A DNA stretch of 64,000 nt, taken from NCBI GenBank assembly GCA_910591455.2, contig OU342823.1, positions 7,491,574 through 7,555,573 on the forward strand, written 5' to 3'. This document shows positions 1-11,700 of this stretch, one piece after another. The position numbers and the translations under genes are program-made. Each line of letters opens with the position of its first letter. Positions within the stretch are counted from its first letter, which is position 1. Below the pieces are notes generated by a model. The model was given only the letters and a program-made list of their open reading frames with translations, was not told where the DNA came from and made no database searches. The stretch comes from Pholis gunnellus (taxonomy: Eukaryota > Chordata > Actinopteri > Perciformes > Pholidae).

Positions 1-125
1 TCTGCACAGGAAACACCTGCATAATCCACACTGCAGCGCTGGCTGTGTTTGTCTGCGTCACGTCTACCGCAAGTAGTTTAGGCTAACACCGATTTGTGCA
101 TCCCCTCTCAGCAGACCTCTGACCC

Positions 126-152
126 TTCTCTCTCTCTCTCTCTCTCTCTCTC
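126..152. repeat. (CT)n microsatellite
   Basis: Uninterrupted CT dinucleotides. Confidence 0.95.
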
Positions 153-689
153 GCAGTCACAGATAATGCAAAAACAATGCAGTGTAGCAGCCACCGTGTT
201 AGCAGCGCAAAGGAAGCTGTAACTCTGAGATATGGAGAGAGAAGAAGAAGAACGGGGAAGCAGAGAGAGAGAGCTTTGCTTGTAAAAAAAAATCATTGTG
301 AAATGCAGAGGAACGATGACGCAAATTATTATTTCCCCTCCTTTCATAAACCCCATTGTTATTGCAACAACTCTATGCACCGGTCGTACTGGCACAGAGA
401 GAAAGACTTTACACAAGTGCAATGATTGGACATCTTGGACATTTTTTTATGCTTTTTAATGCTGAATGACTTATTTCCAAGCAAATTCTGAGCACATCTT
501 TGGTTTAAAGTGGTGCTTTCGTGTGATTCTTTGTGGGGAAACTCAGCGTTAGTCGACTCAGAGTTTCTTTGATCGAGGACAAGCACTATTTTGCAGATCT
601 TGTGAGCCTTTATGGTTCACATCAGAGCTGAAAGAGTTGAAATATGAATCAATAAGATGAACAGAAAATGAATCTGCTTTATAGTTTTA

Positions 690-845
690 TATACAACACG
701 CGTCACTGAACATCTTTGAGTTTCAGTTGGACAAAACAAGGCATTCTAAGACGTTACCTTGGAATCTGAAAAGCTTTAATAGCAATCGGTATTTTCTGAC
801 ATTTTATAGACGAAGCGATCAGTCAGTTATCTAAAAGAGGTTTCA
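690..845 (-). repeat. Degenerate AATCGATT-type dispersed repeat, copy 1
   Basis: Contains ttggacaaaacaaggcattc, then ttttctgacattttatagac and a degraded cgatcagtca end. These are the hallmarks, in reverse orientation, of a repeat very common in percomorph genomes (recognised from memory, no database used). The copy at 2172-2470 is in the opposite orientation. Confidence 0.55.
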
Positions 846-1602
846 GCTGGGAACCGCTCCCATTACAAAAGAAGTAAAGTTCCACGACCAAATAAAGAAG
901 AGCGTCACCGTCAGCAGGTTTATTCTTTTGCAAAGGTTTGCTACTTTTCAAACGTCCACGGTGACGTCTGCACCATGACGGACAACGTGAAGCACTTAAT
1001 GTCAATCCAGAGCATGTGATTCTGATTTGCAACACCTGCTCGTCTGATCCACAGAGGTCAGACGATTGCAGCACTTCCAATAAACAAACACCACAGAGTA
1101 TTTTCAGACGAATCGATTGCAGCCCCAACAGTCTCTAAAAACTATTCTGTGCAATATTGGAGGTCCTTGATCTTGAGAAACAGCAGTTGAGAGCAGCTAT
1201 CTACAAACTATCTCTGCAGACATTTCTTTAATGCTGAGAGCTGAGCACTTCCCCCCCAAAATCTGGTTTTTAGATAAATATCAGTTGAGCGAGTTGGAGG
1301 GCTGATAACTGCTCCAGGCTTCAATGAATCTTCAATAAGTCTCATGACTCTCCGTAACATCGCTGAATTAACCGCCCGGTCCTCAATTAGCAGTTTGTTA
1401 ACTTGAGCTGACCTAAAAAACTAAACAACAAACATCTTTAAAACTGTTTTTGTGAAAAAATTAATTCATTGACCTTCACCTTAATAATCTGTGTTGTGCC
1501 GGTTGTCAGCTATGACGGCACCAGAGGGGGGTGGGGGGTTGCTTGCATACCATTGCTTCCTGTCCCCCTTTTCAAACTGTCTGTCCGCATCCCCCCCACT
1601 TC

Positions 1603-1604
<2 letters not shown>

Positions 1605-1636
<32 letters not shown>

Positions 1637-1731
1637 TCATCAGCATGGCAAAGCTTAATGTCGCTGATTCCCATAACTGCAGTCTTGTGACACACCAGTC
1701 TGGCATTACTGCATTACTCACAGCCTCTCTG

Positions 1732-1777
<46 letters not shown>

Positions 1778-1786
1778 ACACACACA
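1605..1786. repeat. Pair of (CA)n microsatellites
   Basis: Two CA tracts (about 1605-1635 and 1733-1786) flank about 100 bases of unique sequence. They create long Thr-His and Cys-Val open frames that are not genes. Confidence 0.95.
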
Positions 1787-2171
1787 TGGACACACATCCA
1801 CTGGAACACCGTCGGTGGGACTTCACGGGCCCATTGTCCGGCTCCCTGACAGTTAATGAGAGCTGTGACATTCAGTCAGCACAAACGAGCCACCTGACGA
1901 CAGACTGACTTCTTCAGCGGCGCTGTCGAAATGTGAACGCTGCTCTCTGCCCTTGCCTTGCGGTACTTTTCTACTTCCCCCTCATGGTACAGTGAACAAG
2001 ATACTTCCCCCTTTCTCATTACCACAGAGCACACTGTTTTACTACTCATACCAGAAGCCGAATCGTCTCTCTAACACCTACATGTCTCATTTACTTTGAG
2101 CCACCGGAAACACTGGAAGGAAATAGAGAGGCTCGCCCTGACTGTCCCCATCACCCAAGGGCACGCAAATT

Positions 2172-2470
2172 TGAGCTGCAACTAACTAATTATTTCATTA
2201 TCAATGCATCTTTTTTACTTTCTCTGTTAATCAGTTAATTGTTCAGCCCATAAAATGTAAGAAAATGCTGCAAATTGTCCATCACATGTTCCCAGAGCTC
2301 AATGTGTCGTCTGCAAATGTCTTGTTTTGTCCGATCAATCATCCAAAGCTTGTGTGTATTCAGTTTTCTATCAAAGAAGATACAGAAAACCAGCATGTAC
2401 TCACGTTTTAGCAATTTTGCTTCAATAACTACATCGATTGTCCAAATTACTGCTTATCATTCTAGCTCTG
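2172..2470 (+). repeat. Degenerate AATCGATT-type dispersed repeat, copy 2
   Basis: Begins gagctgcaactaactaatta, continues through cccataaaatgtaagaaaat and aatgtcttgttttgtccgat, and ends in a gattgtccaaatt stretch. The order of motifs matches the other copies in the window. It is strongly diverged, so it is an old insertion. Confidence 0.6.
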
Positions 2471-2774
2471 ATTCATAGAAGCTAGCTTTTGGATTCATAG
2501 AAAAACCTCGTGTTTACCACAAGTGTTTACAGACTTATGTTGCTGCATCTTAACACTGGTTGGTGGTTAACGGTGGTGCAGTCACAGCTTTAGTCTGATA
2601 AGTCAGCTCGGTATACCAAAGACAGAAACGTAAAGTTAGAAACGAGAGAAAGAGAAAGTCATGAGATGTGCAGAATTAACAAGCCTGCCCTACATTTTTA
2701 GCCTCTTGTTAAAAGTATTCTCATTGATGCTATCGCTGCCAACCAGTGGAGCCTCTCAATGCACTTTAACTCAA

Positions 2775-3655
2775 AGTTCCCATATTGTAAAAACCCAAAG
2801 TCTGACTTTTTTACTATAAAGCAGGTCTAAGTGTGATATAAATACTGTGAAAGCATCGCTCAGTCCAGGGATTCATAAAATGTGCCATTAAACCAGCCGT
2901 CACAACTATGTAATATATCCGCCATTTGTTAGTTTTTAACCGTTATACAGTGTATGTGAACGACGTCAGCTGACAGGAAGTAAGCACGGACCCAAGCTGT
3001 TGACTTGCAACGCAATTCCGTTGAAACGGGCTAAAGCCGGGCTCAGAATACAGGGCCTTTAATCTCAAAGATGCACTCACTACAAGATTAGAAAGATAAC
3101 GGCGCAGCACACACTACAGGATATTATTAAGATTATCACCGGCTCACCTGATCTCATGGGGAAACAGAGACTTTTATGTGTCTGGAGAAGACATTTTCGA
3201 TTTCAAGTGTTCAGTTTTAATGTCCGTCAAAAGTAGCATGCTAGCTAACGTTAGCCTCAAGGGCTTGAACGTTAACCGATGCTTAGGAAACACCGTCAGC
3301 TGCTCCGGCTCGTCTCTCTCATTGGCTATTGTGGTTATAGCCGCTCGGAAGGAAAGTATGTAAATATCAAACATGTTTGAAACTATCGGGGCGGCGCTGA
3401 TGGGGCTGTAAACGCCTCACATCAGCAGAAAGTCTGGACCAGAAATCTGTACCAACCAAGGTCCAGGACCAGATTCCCCCTCCGACTGTCGGCTTAAAAC
3501 GCAGCGCTTGAGACGGAGGATGAAAACAGGAATTTTCAGACAGATAATATGAGAGAAATATTGTGTTTTTTTTTATCATAAAAGCATCTAAACATGTTCT
3601 AGTTAAAACCCAAAATACAAGTATGAACCTAAAAATGGACATGATATGTCTCCTT
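2775..3655 (+). mobile_element. Probable non-autonomous DNA element, nearly full length
   Basis: The stretch runs from gttcccatattgtaaaaa through aagcaggtctaagtg, cagctgacaggaagtaa and caacgcaattccgttgaaa to aaatggacatgatatgtctc. I recognise this order of motifs from an abundant percomorph interspersed element. The two ends are only loosely inverted (aaagttcccatattg versus aaaggagacatatca read from the other strand). It encodes no transposase and its short open frames are incidental. Class and family name are not certain. Confidence 0.5.
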
Positions 3656-4055
3656 TAAAAGAGCCAGTATACTTCCCTCCACACAGATGTTTCCGACATC
3701 GGAATTGCGTGGGGCTGCGTTCAACAATTTCTGAAAACACCAATCCCACATTCACAACTACTTCAGGCAGTGCAATCTTGTCCAAGTTCAAATCTGACCA
3801 CAAACTCAACCTTAACTTAGCTTTTGCTCTTTTGTCCGATCTCAAACTTTACCAAAATAAAAGCATGAAAAGACGTCAAACTCTCACTTCTGATGGAGAG
3901 TTTCAGAGCACATACACAAACACCCCATGCAACAGCCATACTGCAGTGACACACTGGAAACCGCATGTTTACTCTGCTGCTATTTATGGAGCACCTCTCG
4001 TGGGTTTTATGGAGCGAGTGAGAACGAGCAGAGGAAATATATTGTGACAACTCAC

Positions 4056-4213
4056 CCTGACAAAGTTATCGGGGAACAGGCCCCTGCGTCCGCCCAGCTC
4101 GCCCTCCCACCATCCTCCATCGTCCCGCCGTATGTTCACGATGATGTCGCCCACCGCCAGGCTCAACTCATCGTCCTGCTGAGCCTCATAGTCAAACTCC
4201 ACCACGGCCTCCA
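4056..4213 (-). CDS. sh3kbp1: SH3KBP1-like exon 2, first SH3 domain
   Basis: A 158-base exon read on the minus strand. It is bounded by a polypyrimidine tract plus cag acceptor just above 4213 and a gtgagt donor at 4055-4050. Translation gives an intact SH3 domain from the second base of Val2 to Arg54, with no stop or frameshift. It is the strongest protein-coding signal in the first 15 kb. Confidence 0.93.
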
Positions 4214-7200
4214 CTGGAAGACAGAGAGAGCGAGAGAAAGAGAGAGTAAGTGTGTTATCAATAAACCGCAATATATAAAGGTCAAAACAGCAAAGGTGTC
4301 ACATTGTTCTATATTTACTCTCTGGTACGGTGGTTTACATTGTGATGATTCTGCTGGTTTTCTTTTTATTGATTCAAAAGTAAAAGTGAAAGACAAACAC
4401 CTCACAGATCAACACACACACACTCCTACAACAACAAAATGCAATTTACTCTGAGCTGAAACACTGCAGAGTTTGCTGTAAACTGTATTTAATTCCTCTT
4501 TGCTGCAGCTCTCATTCTGATGAGTGTTTTCCTTTCCTCAAAGACATCACAAACAAATAAAGGCAAGAAAAAGGGGAAGTTGGAGTTTCCTGTCACAAGT
4601 CGAATGGTAAATTCATCATAATGGACATTTCCACTGCAGTAATTACATCAGTACAACATAAAGTCATAATGGACTCATCAATCACAGTTTCACTTTCCAA
4701 ACAGGTTTTCTCTCTCTTATTAAAAGCGAAGGTTATGTTTACATTCGCCGTCAGTAGTTTCAGCCATTACCCCCAATGACATCATGTGACGTTCTTATAG
4801 AGTGAAAAAGAGACCGCTGTTCGTTTCCAGCCGCGATCAACATTGGTTTCTTTTAACCCTGACCACGATCATCGCATAACCTCAACCAAGTGTTCATTAT
4901 TGTAATGACGACGAAGCCTAAACCTAACCAATCCTTAATTATAGGAACAGACAATTGATGAAATGTCTTCTATGTTTCATTCTAGATGGTACAGACAGAC
5001 GACATATTTCCCCGTTTCAATTTAGACTTACAAACCCTATTTTTAGTTTTAAACATAAAATCCTGCATACTTTACATCCATGTTTGCTGACTTAGTCTTC
5101 TCCCTTTCTTGTCTCTCGTTAGCAAACTGCTAGACTTCTTTGCTCATTGCCGTCGATTAGCGGAATAACATTAAACTGCCGGCATGACTGTGTATAGTTA
5201 TCATGTGCAAATGCATCCTTGAGAGCATGTTCAATTCAAGTGCAGACGTGCACAATCCTGCATTGCGCTACGAGGGATGAAAAACTCCAGGATGAGTCGC
5301 ATTAAAAGGTTTATTCACTGTCACATGTTCCAGTGCGACGAGACAGCGATATTCTTAGGCGTCAGACAGTCATGAGCAAATAGAAATAGGGTAAGAATAA
5401 AATGTAAATAAACATCTTGACATCTGTTGTGCTAACCCTGGTGTAATACTAATGATGATGATTACTAGAAGTGATAATGAGCGTATTACTGTACACGGTT
5501 GCTGCTCAAGGCTGTAAACGAGGTAGATAGAAACGTAAATGTATCGTCCGTCATTTGAAATCTAACAGGAAAGAGAGTTATTATGCCCTCTATGAGCCGC
5601 TGGAAGTGATTCAATGTAAAATATGTTAAAAACGTCTCTAAACGTCACGAATACAAACAGTCCCAAGCACACAAAAACACCTTGTGACGGCTGGTGCAGC
5701 TGCTAATACTTGTAAAAATGTACTGAATGTGTCATATCACATAGCTTTCCTAACTCTAACCCTTTACACACACTCACACACACACACATGTCGGCCTCTG
5801 TGTGTCTAAACTATGCGGGCAGCTAAAGGGGGGGTGAAGGCGGGGGAGTTTCGGGGGTGGGGTAACCATGGGAACAACAGTGCAAAAAGGGGGTAGCTAT
5901 GACTCAGACTCAGCGACACTGGCTTCCTCCCCTCATCCACATATGTATACTGTAACATACACACCAACAGGCCAAATGAGGAAACTGGGCAGAATTGACA
6001 CCAAGACCACACTTCTTGTGAAAGCAGTTGAAGTGGAAGGTCAGGGCGTCGCTGAGTGTTTGCATAGACACAGGAGCAGAGGAGGATGAATACCGAGCAG
6101 ATGAAGAAGACGACTGTGGTCCAAGTTGGCCTGGTGCGCAGATGGGGAGGACATGATTCTGGCGTGAGATAACTAAGAGAGATTAGCCGCAGATGAGACA
6201 GCGACGTGGCACACAAACATACAGTTTCTGGGGAAGTGGCGCATCTCATGAGGGTGGAAGTAAGGAGAGTTTTTTTTTTTAGTAAGGATAAGTGTGTGCA
6301 GTGAATTGATAGCTTGTGGCGGTCGTCTTGCAAGCCACATCGTCTGAGTGGCAGTACGGGACAAACACACTGCGGTCCACCCACCCGTCCACGTCAGTCA
6401 ACAACACATACACCACTGAAGAAGACGACAGCTTGTGGCTCTGCACAGAACGCACAGAGCCGAGTGCAAAGACGGGTGCAAGTTAAAAGTGACACAAAGT
6501 TAACGCCAAATAGGCTCCGGAGTGGAGCTCGGTCTGGTGTGAAGCTATACGCAGGAAGAGGGGATCTGAGCTTTGCGATAGATGAACGCTGGATACGATT
6601 TGACAAAAGCAACCATTTTTTAGATAAGGAAGGAAAAGATGTGAACCAGCAATGCACAATGTAACGCACTGCAGAGCAAAATGAGAAAAAATTATTGATA
6701 TTTTTCCCATGAAAGTACCAAAACCATCAATGAATTTATCCTGAAAAACATCTGCTGTCTGTGCCTCCAAAGCCTGATATAGCTCCTCCATTGTTATCCA
6801 AAAGCTATTTAAAAACGCATCAGTGAGCCACACTGTTGCACTCATTACCACGAGCGCACACGCTGTAGTTTATTTTGACTCAATTCCACATGTCCTGCTG
6901 CTTTAAATAAATACTCACCCGAGCACCAAATTACACAGCTGAAATTAGCCCCCAACAAATACATTATTCACTCCTGTTTGAGAAATGTTTGCAAATAAAA
7001 GAAGGGGGTCGCTGCATTTACGCCGGGAATAAACGTGCAAAGGTTAGTGCACAAGCACCACGTTGCACGTTGAGATCTGATCACAACGCGTGCAGAATCA
7101 AGATAACAAGAATGCTTTTTAAATACCAGCAAAGGCCCATGAAAAGCACACAGAGAGCATGTTAATACCAGGTGTAAGTGGAGAAACAGTGTTAAACCAA

Positions 7201-10200
7201 CGGTTCAAACAGCTCTGATAAGCTAATTAGCCTCTTTTAGCTCATTGTTGGGATTTTATGGTCGACTCATTTACTTCAGCTCCATGGTTCAGTCTCATTA
7301 GCTATAATATCCTCCTGTGATTTTCACCACCAAACAACAAAGCGAGCGACTAGCTGATGAAGACAGATACAAAGTCAGGAGTTGGTGGAGTTTGAAACGG
7401 TGCTGAAGGAGGGAGGATATTGGACATTCATCCGACGGACACCAACAACACTCTAAAATGAACGTTGTTGCTTGATGGCTGCATTATATATTTGGTAAGT
7501 GCATGACTAAATGAAGTCGGCCTACGTTTGGATCAAACATGTGGAAGAAAGCAACAGAAAGTGTTCACAAGAACCGTAGTGTTTTAGCTGTAATAGGTGT
7601 AAAAAGCAAAAACTAGCTTAATGTTAGCTCACTCATCCACGTTTCCCACCAACACATCAAATTGTAGCCTCACAGCTAGCTAGTTTAAAGCTAGTATATA
7701 TACTACATTTTAGTTAAATCAAATTTAATAAAGACTCGGTCTGCACTAACTAATGTCAAACAAACGTTATGCTTGAACCAAACTTGCATATAATGCTGCA
7801 ACTATTAGTTGAAAAATATGTCACTTTGGCAAGTTGTCTGCTTCTTGTTTCCACTAATTCATGCCGTTTCAAAGACCAACCGATCAATCAAGGAAACAAT
7901 CGTTAGCTGCAGCCTTACTTGCAGACACTTAAACACTGTGTTAAAGGCTTGAAGGGGCCTTGAGAAGAAGACAAAAGACCAAATATCTCAAACGCCTGCA
8001 GACAAAACCAAACTCCCACTCAAGTGGTCGAGAAGCAATCTCGCATACAGGAACCGAGATGGACCCGTGGCGTCCGCTGAGCAGCTGCAGTCAGTTTAGA
8101 TAAGAGGAAACTACACAGACAAACACACCGAGCTCTGCAAAGCCACACTGACGTTTCACTGGTTTTGCAGCAGACCTGTGTTTAGTTTGTGGGTTTGTTT
8201 CTGTGCCGTCGCTGATGATGTCAAGAGCAGCTGCGTGTTTTCTGTCTGTAAAACATTCACGCTGGACTGAAGCCCACTGGGAGACAAAGCCGCCCACTCC
8301 AACTCTGGATCGGATCACAGACTTCAGCCAATTCTCCCACATTAAAGAGGAAAATACCAACTATTCTCTGCTCAACTCATCGCTCTGTTGCATGCTACTT
8401 TGTGACAAAGTGTTTGTACTCCCTCCACCTGCATTGAATATTTCTAATTCCCAGCACTCTTATCTCCCAGAATTCCTATGACGACCCCGCCGAGATAAGA
8501 TTGTGTATGGAGAGAGACACAGCGACGCATTGTATTTCTTTCTGGGAATGTTAATTCTGAAACTAAACTTCATTAACAAACGTGTCTACCTGTAGAACTG
8601 TTGGATCTTCAGTTCTGAACTTCAAAACTGCAGCAACAGCAGAAAGCTACTGTTCAGAGGATGCTTTGACTTCAAATGAGTCCGACAATGTAATGTAATG
8701 AAAAGGGCCTTACTGTATTTCAATTTAAATTATTTACACTAAATTGTCTTGCACGCATCAATATGCACTTTATTTAGAGCAAGTGATTCATTACAACAAG
8801 CGACACACAGAGCAATATAGTGAGCAACCGTTATTGAAAGTTACGTGGTATAATATTGTGTAGAACAAAAAAGAAAGTCCACTAAGGGCAGGCGGGAGGG
8901 GTGGTAGAAAAACGAACACAGGACTTTCACCCAGGAGACCGCTGTTCGCAAACATTGTTTTCACGCAAGAAGATCCGCTAAGGGTTGTTGCAGAAACCAA
9001 ACGTTAAACCTTGTCCGTTTCTGCCATTGGCTGTATATAAGAAGTGGACGTAGTCTCCTCGGTGTCACTCATTGGTTTGTCGGCTGTTTTGCAGCCTCAA
9101 GTTCTGCATTCCTTGGGGTAAAACATCTTGTTTTTCTTTGCAACCAGAAGTTCTACAGGAGGGGCGAGCTAAGTACAACCACATTTTGAACATCATGCTG
9201 TATCAAAGAAGACTTGAAACTAGCGATTGAGACCATAAACTTGTGTTTACAATGTTTACTGAGGTAATAAATCAAGTGAGATGTCGAGTCATTTTCTCAT
9301 AGACTGCTATGAAATCAAACTTCTATTTGCAACCAGAGGAGTTGCCCCCTGATGGACATTAGAGAGAATGCAAGTTTAAGGCACTTTCCGCATTGGCTTT
9401 ACTTTTATGACCCACAAGTTGCCGCCTTGTTTCCGCAAGTTTGATATGATTGTGACATTAAACATATTCATAAAACACATATTATTGATTCAGAAATGTC
9501 CACATTCAACGTACCATGGTTTGCAGAGAAGAACTGTTGTGTTTAGATTGTACAGGTGTACCTAATAAAGTGGCCACTGAGGGAATATCTTGAATTAGAC
9601 AACTTCTTCCTCCTGTACAAATGTCATGGATGGATTAACCCACTTTGGGGGGCAACCACTGACACCACCACAACCACCACCACCACCATCCTCCTGCATT
9701 GCATAACCCTTTAGATTCATAAAGGGATATGAACCCTGTGAAGTAATGTATGAATATATAAAAACAAGTGTAGCTAAGACCCGTTTAAAGGCCCTTGTAA
9801 TTTCCATTCCAGCTCTCATTAGTGGTGCATATTACAGCCAATTTTGCAATTAATTAAGCAGCCACAGTAGCCACACAGTGAATCTGCTATAGGCCCATGG
9901 GGAAATCGCCTCCTTCTCCCAGTTGGTCATCCAGCCTTGACGGTTGTTTATAAATGTGTGTGTGTTTCCCTTGACTCTTGCTGTACATTGTTTGTTTACA
10001 TGTAGCAGAGACAGGGGTCCAATATAAAGTATATGCATACAGAGGCTGACTTCATTATGTTGTAGAACATTCTCTTAATTGTCAAATAATCCAAAGGAAT
10101 GTATCACAGATGGACAAAGTAGCCTGGCAAAAAAGGGAAGTAGCCTCCCACCTCTGGCCCTGTCATGGCTAACTGGGAAATAATGAGCAAATCTGAACAT

Positions 10201-10791
10201 GCACTTAATTGATTGATTACTCTCCCAGCAAAACCTGCTGCTATCAGTTAAGTGTCATGCATTGTGTGCAGCAGCGCGGTGCTGTGGGAAATGATGGCGA
10301 GGATGAGAGGAATGTCACAGTCAGGCCTGTTTGATTCACAGAGAGAGAGAGAGAGAGTCAAACACTGTGCAACACAATGGGAAAGACAGACACACAGTGA
10401 ATGTAAACGTGTCAACATCTGCAACTCATCAATGTGACCCGCCGATTTCCTGAAATCGCACCGGCGCGGCCGAGGCGCTGCACACCCACGCGCAGCTTTC
10501 TGACCATGAATAAAAAGCATCGGCAACGCTGAGAAACGCCAAAAAGAAGACCCGCGCGGTCTCTTGCAAACAGCTCAGCGAGGTCATAAAGCGACGTCAG
10601 AGCGGAGGTGAGGTGAGGTGGGGAGGAGAGGAGAGGGGAGGAAGGAAGGAGAGAAGGCTGAACCCCGCGCGCATCTGGACCGGGCGTTTATTCCTGCCCA
10701 TCCAGATGCGCAGAGGCGCCGGAGGCTATTTTTGGGCGCATTCTCTAAATTAAGAGCACACCAACGAAAAAAAGTGCCGCATCTCACCCAT
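4056..10791 (-). CDS. sh3kbp1: SH3KBP1/CIN85-like adaptor, 5' part (exons 1-2 only)
   Basis: Two coding exons on the minus strand: 10791-10788 (ATGG, donor gtgag) and 4213-4056 (acceptor cttccag, donor gtgagt). The junction is phase 1, so ATGG+TGG reads Met-Val, and the second exon ends in phase 0 after Arg54. The 54 residues are one SH3 domain: VVEFDYEAQ at 5-13 (ALYDY position), the acidic DDEL at 15-18, the tandem WW at 36-37 and FPDNFV at 48-53. In the SH3KBP1/CD2AP family this first SH3 domain binds atypical proline-arginine motifs, for example in CBL, during receptor endocytosis. GWWEG and GRRGLFPDNF look closer to SH3KBP1 than to CD2AP, which I recall as GWLEG. SH3-B, SH3-C and the coiled coil would lie left of base 1; no further exon is visible in 1-4055. 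The SH3 exon is firm; exon 1 is inferred from the exact ATGG/donor match. The gene is transcribed away from tfr1. Confidence 0.85.
6690..7600. repeat. Probable dispersed repeat-derived segment
   Basis: Includes agctaattagcctctttt, acaaagtcaggagttggtgg and aacgttgttgcttgatggct, motifs I associate with a multi-copy teleost element. No second copy lies in this window, so the call rests on memory of other fish sequences. Confidence 0.35.
9010..9480 (+). repeat. Dispersed repeat family B, copy 1
   Basis: Contains gcaaccagaggagttgcccc and a 32-base block (9249-9280) identical to 56852-56883. Family members also occur at 46107-46205 and 56560-57010. A common teleost interspersed repeat, probably non-autonomous. 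Confidence 0.7.
10788..10791 (-). CDS. sh3kbp1: SH3KBP1-like start codon exon end (ATGG|gtgag)
   Basis: On the minus strand the sequence aaATGGgtgag gives a start codon, the first base of Val2 and a consensus donor, exactly the phase that the SH3 exon at 4213 needs. It lies in the only GC-rich stretch upstream of that exon. The -3 position is T, so Kozak context is weak apart from the +4 G. An alternative first exon elsewhere cannot be excluded. Confidence 0.65.
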
Positions 10792-10981
10792 TTATGTGTC
10801 CCGGTGTGCCGGTAGTGCTCCTGCAGGCTGGTCGGTAACGGGGAAAGGTGGTTGTGAGAGCTTTGTGCCGGACCGAGCCCCAACCTCCTGCTCGTATAGC
10901 TCCGCTAAAGCAGCGCTGAAACGGGAGGAGCGTCTGATGAAACCATATTCCTTCCTCTTTCTCTCTCTCTCTCTCTCTAAC

Positions 10982-11064
<83 letters not shown>

Positions 11065-11090
11065 CTCTTGTTGCCTTCAGGTGCACCGCG
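10792..11090 (-). promoter_or_regulatory. Probable 5'UTR and promoter of the SH3KBP1-like gene
   Basis: Sequence immediately upstream (minus strand) of the putative ATGG exon. The GC-rich block, with many CpGs, spans roughly 10440-10930 and so covers exon 1, the start of intron 1 and the probable 5'UTR. A long pure CT tract (GA on the coding strand) lies about 170 bases upstream of the start codon. I see no clear TATA box. The transcription start cannot be placed from sequence alone. Confidence 0.45.
10959..11069. repeat. (CT)n tract, about 110 bases
   Basis: Almost pure CT with a short interruption (aactcgctt) near 10979. Read on the minus strand it is a GA tract in the promoter or 5'UTR of the SH3KBP1-like gene. 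Confidence 0.95.
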
Positions 11091-11489
11091 TAATTTCCGA
11101 CTTCTTCATTTGCATTTTTCACCACAGCCAGAATTGGGAGCAATGTGACGCAATTTGTTGAATCCATCCGTGATGCACTCAGAGCAGATGGTGGTGACAC
11201 AGTTAATCGTAGATCTCCACACTCAAAATGAGCTGTTTCATAAGAGAAATTGGGGATTTCACCCGGCATGCTACAACATGGTCATTAGACATGTTCCTCC
11301 TGAATAAACACACTTATTTTGTTTTTTTGTGCTAACTCTGTCAAGTTGACTCTGAAGCCTACCTGTTAAACAAACTCTATGGTTTTGTTTCCCAACCATT
11401 ACTCACACACATCCTCATTTACATCACTGACTGCCACAACTCACAAACTAATTTAACTCTCAGGCTGGGTTATGATGAATGACTGTTTC

Positions 11490-11700
11490 TGTTTCGTTTT
11501 GTCCATAAAATGACAGAAAAAGTGAAAGTTGCCATTATAGCGTCCCACAGCTAAAAGTGACGTCTACAAATGTCTACGAACAAGTTTATTATCATGTATG
11601 TTAAAAAATAATCATCAAATCAAATTGGAGACTATCTGTTTAAAAAAATTACAAAAACAATGATTCAATCGACTAATTGGTTTATTGACTAATCACCACA
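11490..11700 (+). repeat. Degenerate AATCGATT-type repeat, copy 3
   Basis: Shares gtccataaaatgacagaaaa, tctacaaatgtctacgaac and the terminal gattcaatcgactaattgg with the other copies, in the same motif order. Confidence 0.5.

Larger units (their letters stand above)
1..4055 (-). other. Intron 2 of the SH3KBP1-like gene, repeat-rich
   Basis: No exon is recognisable on either strand. The stretch holds CT and CA microsatellites (about 126-152, 1605-1635, 1733-1786), two copies of a dispersed AATCGATT-type repeat (about 690-845 and 2172-2470) and a near-complete copy of an interspersed element at about 2775-3655. The open frames seen here are microsatellite or repeat read-through. Confidence 0.6.
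4214..10787 (-). other. Intron 1 of the SH3KBP1-like gene (6.6 kb)
   Basis: Non-coding by inspection. It contains probable repeat-derived segments at about 6690-7600 and 9010-9480, a degraded repeat at about 7800-7915, and a short motif at about 9538-9582 (gtacctaataaagtggcc) that recurs in fish genomes. The minus-strand open frame at 6483-6851 lies in repeat-like DNA and has no recognisable domain. Confidence 0.55.

Noticed and set aside
3646..4047. 133-residue plus-strand open frame next to the SH3 exon
   Set aside because: No domain, overlaps the end of a repeat and the SH3KBP1-like intron; the SH3 exon is on the other strand.
6483..6851. 122-residue minus-strand open frame as a gene
   Set aside because: Partly within probable repeat DNA, no start context or domain; at best a remnant of a mobile element.
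10784..11269. 161-residue minus-strand open frame with an Arg-Glu repeat
   Set aside because: Driven by the CT tract. It overlaps the better supported ATGG first exon and shows no domain.
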